This document shows positions 61,970 to 64,000 of a stretch of 64,000 nucleotides of DNA, one piece after another. The DNA comes from Spirochaeta sp. UBA5339 (GTDB taxonomy: Bacteria > Spirochaetota > Spirochaetia > DSM-2461). Each line of letters starts with the position of its first letter. Position 1 is the first letter of the stretch. The translations under genes were made by a program, and so were the position numbers. The notes under the pieces were generated by a model. It was given only the letters and a program-made list of their open reading frames with translations, did no database searches and was not told the DNA's origin. The stretch covers positions 225,296-289,295 of the forward strand of contig DHQL01000024.1 of the NCBI GenBank assembly GCA_002408085.1, read 5' to 3'.

Positions 61970-62986
61970 ATGAATACTAATGAAAACAGGTTGTGCGGCA
62001 CAGTCGTCGAGCATAACCGGGAACACTATAAAATCCAATACGAGGGCAGCGTTGTCAACGCTGGTCTCTCCGGCAGCTTCCGCTACCGCGCCGCTTCAGC
62101 CTCGGATCTCCCCGTTGTGGGAGACCGGGTCTACTGGGCCAGAGAAGGGGAACAGGGTGTGATCCACGAGATTCTCCCCAGAACATCCATGCTGAGCCGA
62201 AAGACCGCGGGAGAGGTCACCTCAGAGCAGCCTCTGGCCGCCAATATAGACAAGGTCTGCATCGTTATGGCCCTGGACGGCAGCCGGAACTACTCCCTGC
62301 GCAGCCTTGAACGCTATCTGACCATTGCCTGGAACTCAGGGGCCATGCCCCTTGTTATCTTGAACAAGGCGGACCTTTGCGATGATCCTGAAATCTACCG
62401 CCTGGAAGCCGAAACCTCCGCCCCAGGGGTGGAGGTGATCACATGCAGCGCCCAGAGTGGTGACGGTGTGGAGCAGCTCAGACAGATGATTCATCCCGGA
62501 GAGACAGCCGTTCTGATCGGACCTTCGGGAGTGGGAAAGTCGGCTCTCACCAATATCCTGTTAGGAACGGAAGAGCGGCAAACCGGTTCTATTCGGGAGC
62601 ATGACAAGCGGGGACGGCATACCACAACCACCTCCAGGCTGCTGATGTTGCCTGACGGGGGAGGGTTGATCGATTCTCCCGGGCTCAGGGAGATCCAGCT
62701 CTGGGGAGACCTTTCCTCCCTGGAAGATGCCTTCTCCGATGTCGCCGAGCTGGCTGAACAGTGCCGGTTCCGTGACTGCCGGCATCAGGGCGAGCCCGGG
62801 TGCGCCGTTCAGCAGGGCCTTGTGGACGGAGTTCTCGATCCCTCCCGCTTTCAAAGTTATCTTGAACTGCAGAGGGAGCTGCAATATCTGGCTGAAAAAC
62901 AGCGGCAGAAGGACCAGCCCTACGAAGAGGGCAGGGGCAAGAAGCTTGCAAAATATATAAAGAACTTTGACAAGACCATCTACTGA
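61970..62986 (+). CDS. rsgA: Small-subunit maturation GTPase RsgA
   Basis: A 338-residue circularly permuted GTPase acting late in 30S subunit maturation. OB-fold N-terminal domain (1-70), then G4 ILNKADL, G1 IGPSGVGKSALTN, the histidine-containing switch RGRHTTT and G3 DSPGLRE. The zinc-binding C-terminal segment is CRFRDCRHQGEPGC. GAGG lies 6 nt before the ATG at 61970; an in-frame TTG at 61958 is less likely. Co-transcribed with the RNHCP gene. Confidence 0.94.
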   Translation: MNTNENRLCGTVVEHNREHYKIQYEGSVVNAGLSGSFRYRAASASDLPVVGDRVYWAREGEQGVIHEILPRTSMLSRKTAGEVTSEQPLAANIDKVCIVMALDGSRNYSLRSLERYLTIAWNSGAMPLVILNKADLCDDPEIYRLEAETSAPGVEVITCSAQSGDGVEQLRQMIHPGETAVLIGPSGVGKSALTNILLGTEERQTGSIREHDKRGRHTTTTSRLLMLPDGGGLIDSPGLREIQLWGDLSSLEDAFSDVAELAEQCRFRDCRHQGEPGCAVQQGLVDGVLDPSRFQSYLELQRELQYLAEKQRQKDQPYEEGRGKKLAKYIKNFDKTIY

Positions 62987-63020
62987 GACGGCCTCAACAG
63001 ATCATAATACTAATATAGTG

Positions 63021-63054
63021 CCGGGGAGGACCATTCCGTTTTCCCCGGACTCTT
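63021..63054 (+). terminator. Probable weak terminator after rsgA
   Basis: CCGGGGA (63021-63027) pairs with TCCCCGG (63042-63048) around a 14-nt loop. Only a short T-run follows (ACTCTTT). Confidence 0.5.
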
Positions 63055-63063
63055 TAAAATGTA

Positions 63064-63092
63064 TTTTCAAAAATAAAAAGCCGTTCTATAAT
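63064..63092 (+). promoter_or_regulatory. Promoter for the last gene
   Basis: TTTTCA (63064-63069), 17 nt and a perfect TATAAT (63087-63092). Leader of about 24 nt before the ATG at 63123. Confidence 0.5.
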
Positions 63093-63122
63093 GATTTTTG
63101 AAATTTTTATACGGTAGGCAGA

Positions 63123-64000
63123 ATGATTGAAATTGATTTTGTTCAGAAAGACAGGCTCACAAAATTATTGCTGAGTGAAAAGTGGTATATTGTTCTTTCA
63201 GTTGCCCTGGTTGTTCCCTGTATCCCCATTGCCGGTTTCCTGATACAAAGCCTGTTTACTGATTTTCATCCCGAACTGAGAATTCTTGAAGATTTCGGGT
63301 ATGTTGCCGTTTATTTTCTTTCATTCCCTATCGTTCTCGTCTTTGTTAATCTTTATATTCACGGGTTTAAAGAAGCATGCAGGCTCCTTTTTGAGAACCG
63401 GATCGTAACTGAAAAAGAAAGCATAAATGAAAGCTTGAACAAGAGAGTCGCCGATGTTCAGAATAACATTATAAACAGAGTCCTTCCTCATATTCTGGCT
63501 TTTGGTTTTGCTCTTATGGAATTTATATTTTTTGTCTGTATGAAGGACTATACCTGGTATTCCATTTCATTGTTCGGCAAATTCAATATCAGCGGACTTC
63601 TCATCGTGATTCCCTATTATTGCTTTGATTTTCTGCTGGCTGTTGTTCTGACAAGACTTCTTACAATTTTCAGAATACTGATGAATGTATTCCGAGAAGA
63701 TGTGAAAATTAATCCCCTCCACCACGATAATTGCGGGGGGCTTTCCATTCTCGGAAATATTTCCCAGAAGCTGTATATCGGTACCTTCCTGATGGGCTTT
63801 GTACTTGTCTTTGGAATCTATCAGAATATGATCTTATACGACGTAAGCATATTTCATTTTACCAATATTATTCTGATGTTTGTGTATATGCTGCTGTCTA
63901 CACTGATCTTCTTTCTGCCTTTGATTGCAACCCATCGTCCCATGCAGAAAAAGAAAGATGAAATCCTGAATTATATAATGTTCTCTCCACTACATAGTTA
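63123..64000 (+). CDS. Multispanning membrane protein, partial at window end
   Basis: Translation from the ATG at 63123 stays open to the window end (292 codons, no stop). Hydrophobic segments lie at about 23-45, 61-80, 120-140, 155-178, 215-235 and 245-270, so six helices. A polar motif NPLHHDNCGGLSILG (about 197-211) lies between helices four and five and resembles the NPLHPDGxGGLxPLG loop I know from other uncharacterised membrane proteins. No enzyme domain is reached before the cut; a cytoplasmic domain may follow. Ribosome binding site is weak (TAGGCAGA). Family and function unknown. Confidence 0.65.
   Translation, partial: MIEIDFVQKDRLTKLLLSEKWYIVLSVALVVPCIPIAGFLIQSLFTDFHPELRILEDFGYVAVYFLSFPIVLVFVNLYIHGFKEACRLLFENRIVTEKESINESLNKRVADVQNNIINRVLPHILAFGFALMEFIFFVCMKDYTWYSISLFGKFNISGLLIVIPYYCFDFLLAVVLTRLLTIFRILMNVFREDVKINPLHHDNCGGLSILGNISQKLYIGTFLMGFVLVFGIYQNMILYDVSIFHFTNIILMFVYMLLSTLIFFLPLIATHRPMQKKKDEILNYIMFSPLHS

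Overview
The window looks like chromosome from a free-living or marine-type spirochaete (Spirochaetota, Spirochaetales-like). This is inferred from gene content: a Maf-type flagellin glycosyltransferase in an envelope operon, a seven-transmembrane adenylate-cyclase receptor, spirochaetal lipoboxes, a fused PyrF-PyrE, an RNHCP protein beside RsgA, and mixed ATG/GTG/TTG starts. Species cannot be fixed from sequence alone. Most of the window is ordinary housekeeping DNA: dense genes, short spacers, frequent ATGA/TGATG overlaps and clear intrinsic terminators. No rRNA, tRNA or CRISPR array was seen.

1-12.9 kb: end of a SPOR protein, a GH13 sugar phosphorylase, a receptor cyclase, pyrFE-mscS, and the minus-strand unit epmA-efp-methyltransferase (EF-P with its lysyl-modification enzyme), then a small ferredoxin, a GNAT and a long-chain acyl-CoA synthetase. 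12.9-32.9 kb: DJ-1 protein with a TIGR00300/ornithine-cyclodeaminase-like enzyme, acetate kinase, an alpha/beta hydrolase, a predicted surface protein convergent with a GH18 hydrolase, ArsC/Spx-like protein overlapping an MBL hydrolase, a 635-residue orphan, a DHH phosphoesterase, RbgA, ilvB-ilvN, a GH3 lipoprotein, DAHP synthase and a membrane M23 peptidase. 33-48 kb: a five-gene minus-strand operon (orphan with a C-terminal clamp-binding-like motif, J-domain-like protein lacking HPD, UTP-sugar uridylyltransferase, hisI, YkgJ-like), an HD-GYP protein, an aminotransferase, a secreted coiled coil, gltX, glyS, a SulP transporter and tyrS. 47.4-54 kb: a cell-envelope cluster, with a TPR lipoprotein, the operon lepB-ftsI-maf, and a divergent LysM/M23 peptidase.

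54.1-58.3 kb is different: visibly AT-richer genes, GC-rich hairpin repeats, a TetR/SDR pair, a broken Phd/YefM antitoxin, a truncated methyltransferase joined to a frameshifted remnant, a GNAT protein and a possible transposase remnant. I read it as a decayed accessory cassette region. After it come a hybrid histidine kinase with an ABC-type substrate-binding sensor, RNHCP-rsgA, and a multispanning membrane protein cut by the window end.

No clearly new multigene system is proven here. The strongest leads are the orphan operon at 33.0-37.0 kb, the GT-A-like 635-residue orphan, and the accessory region at 54.1-58.3 kb.
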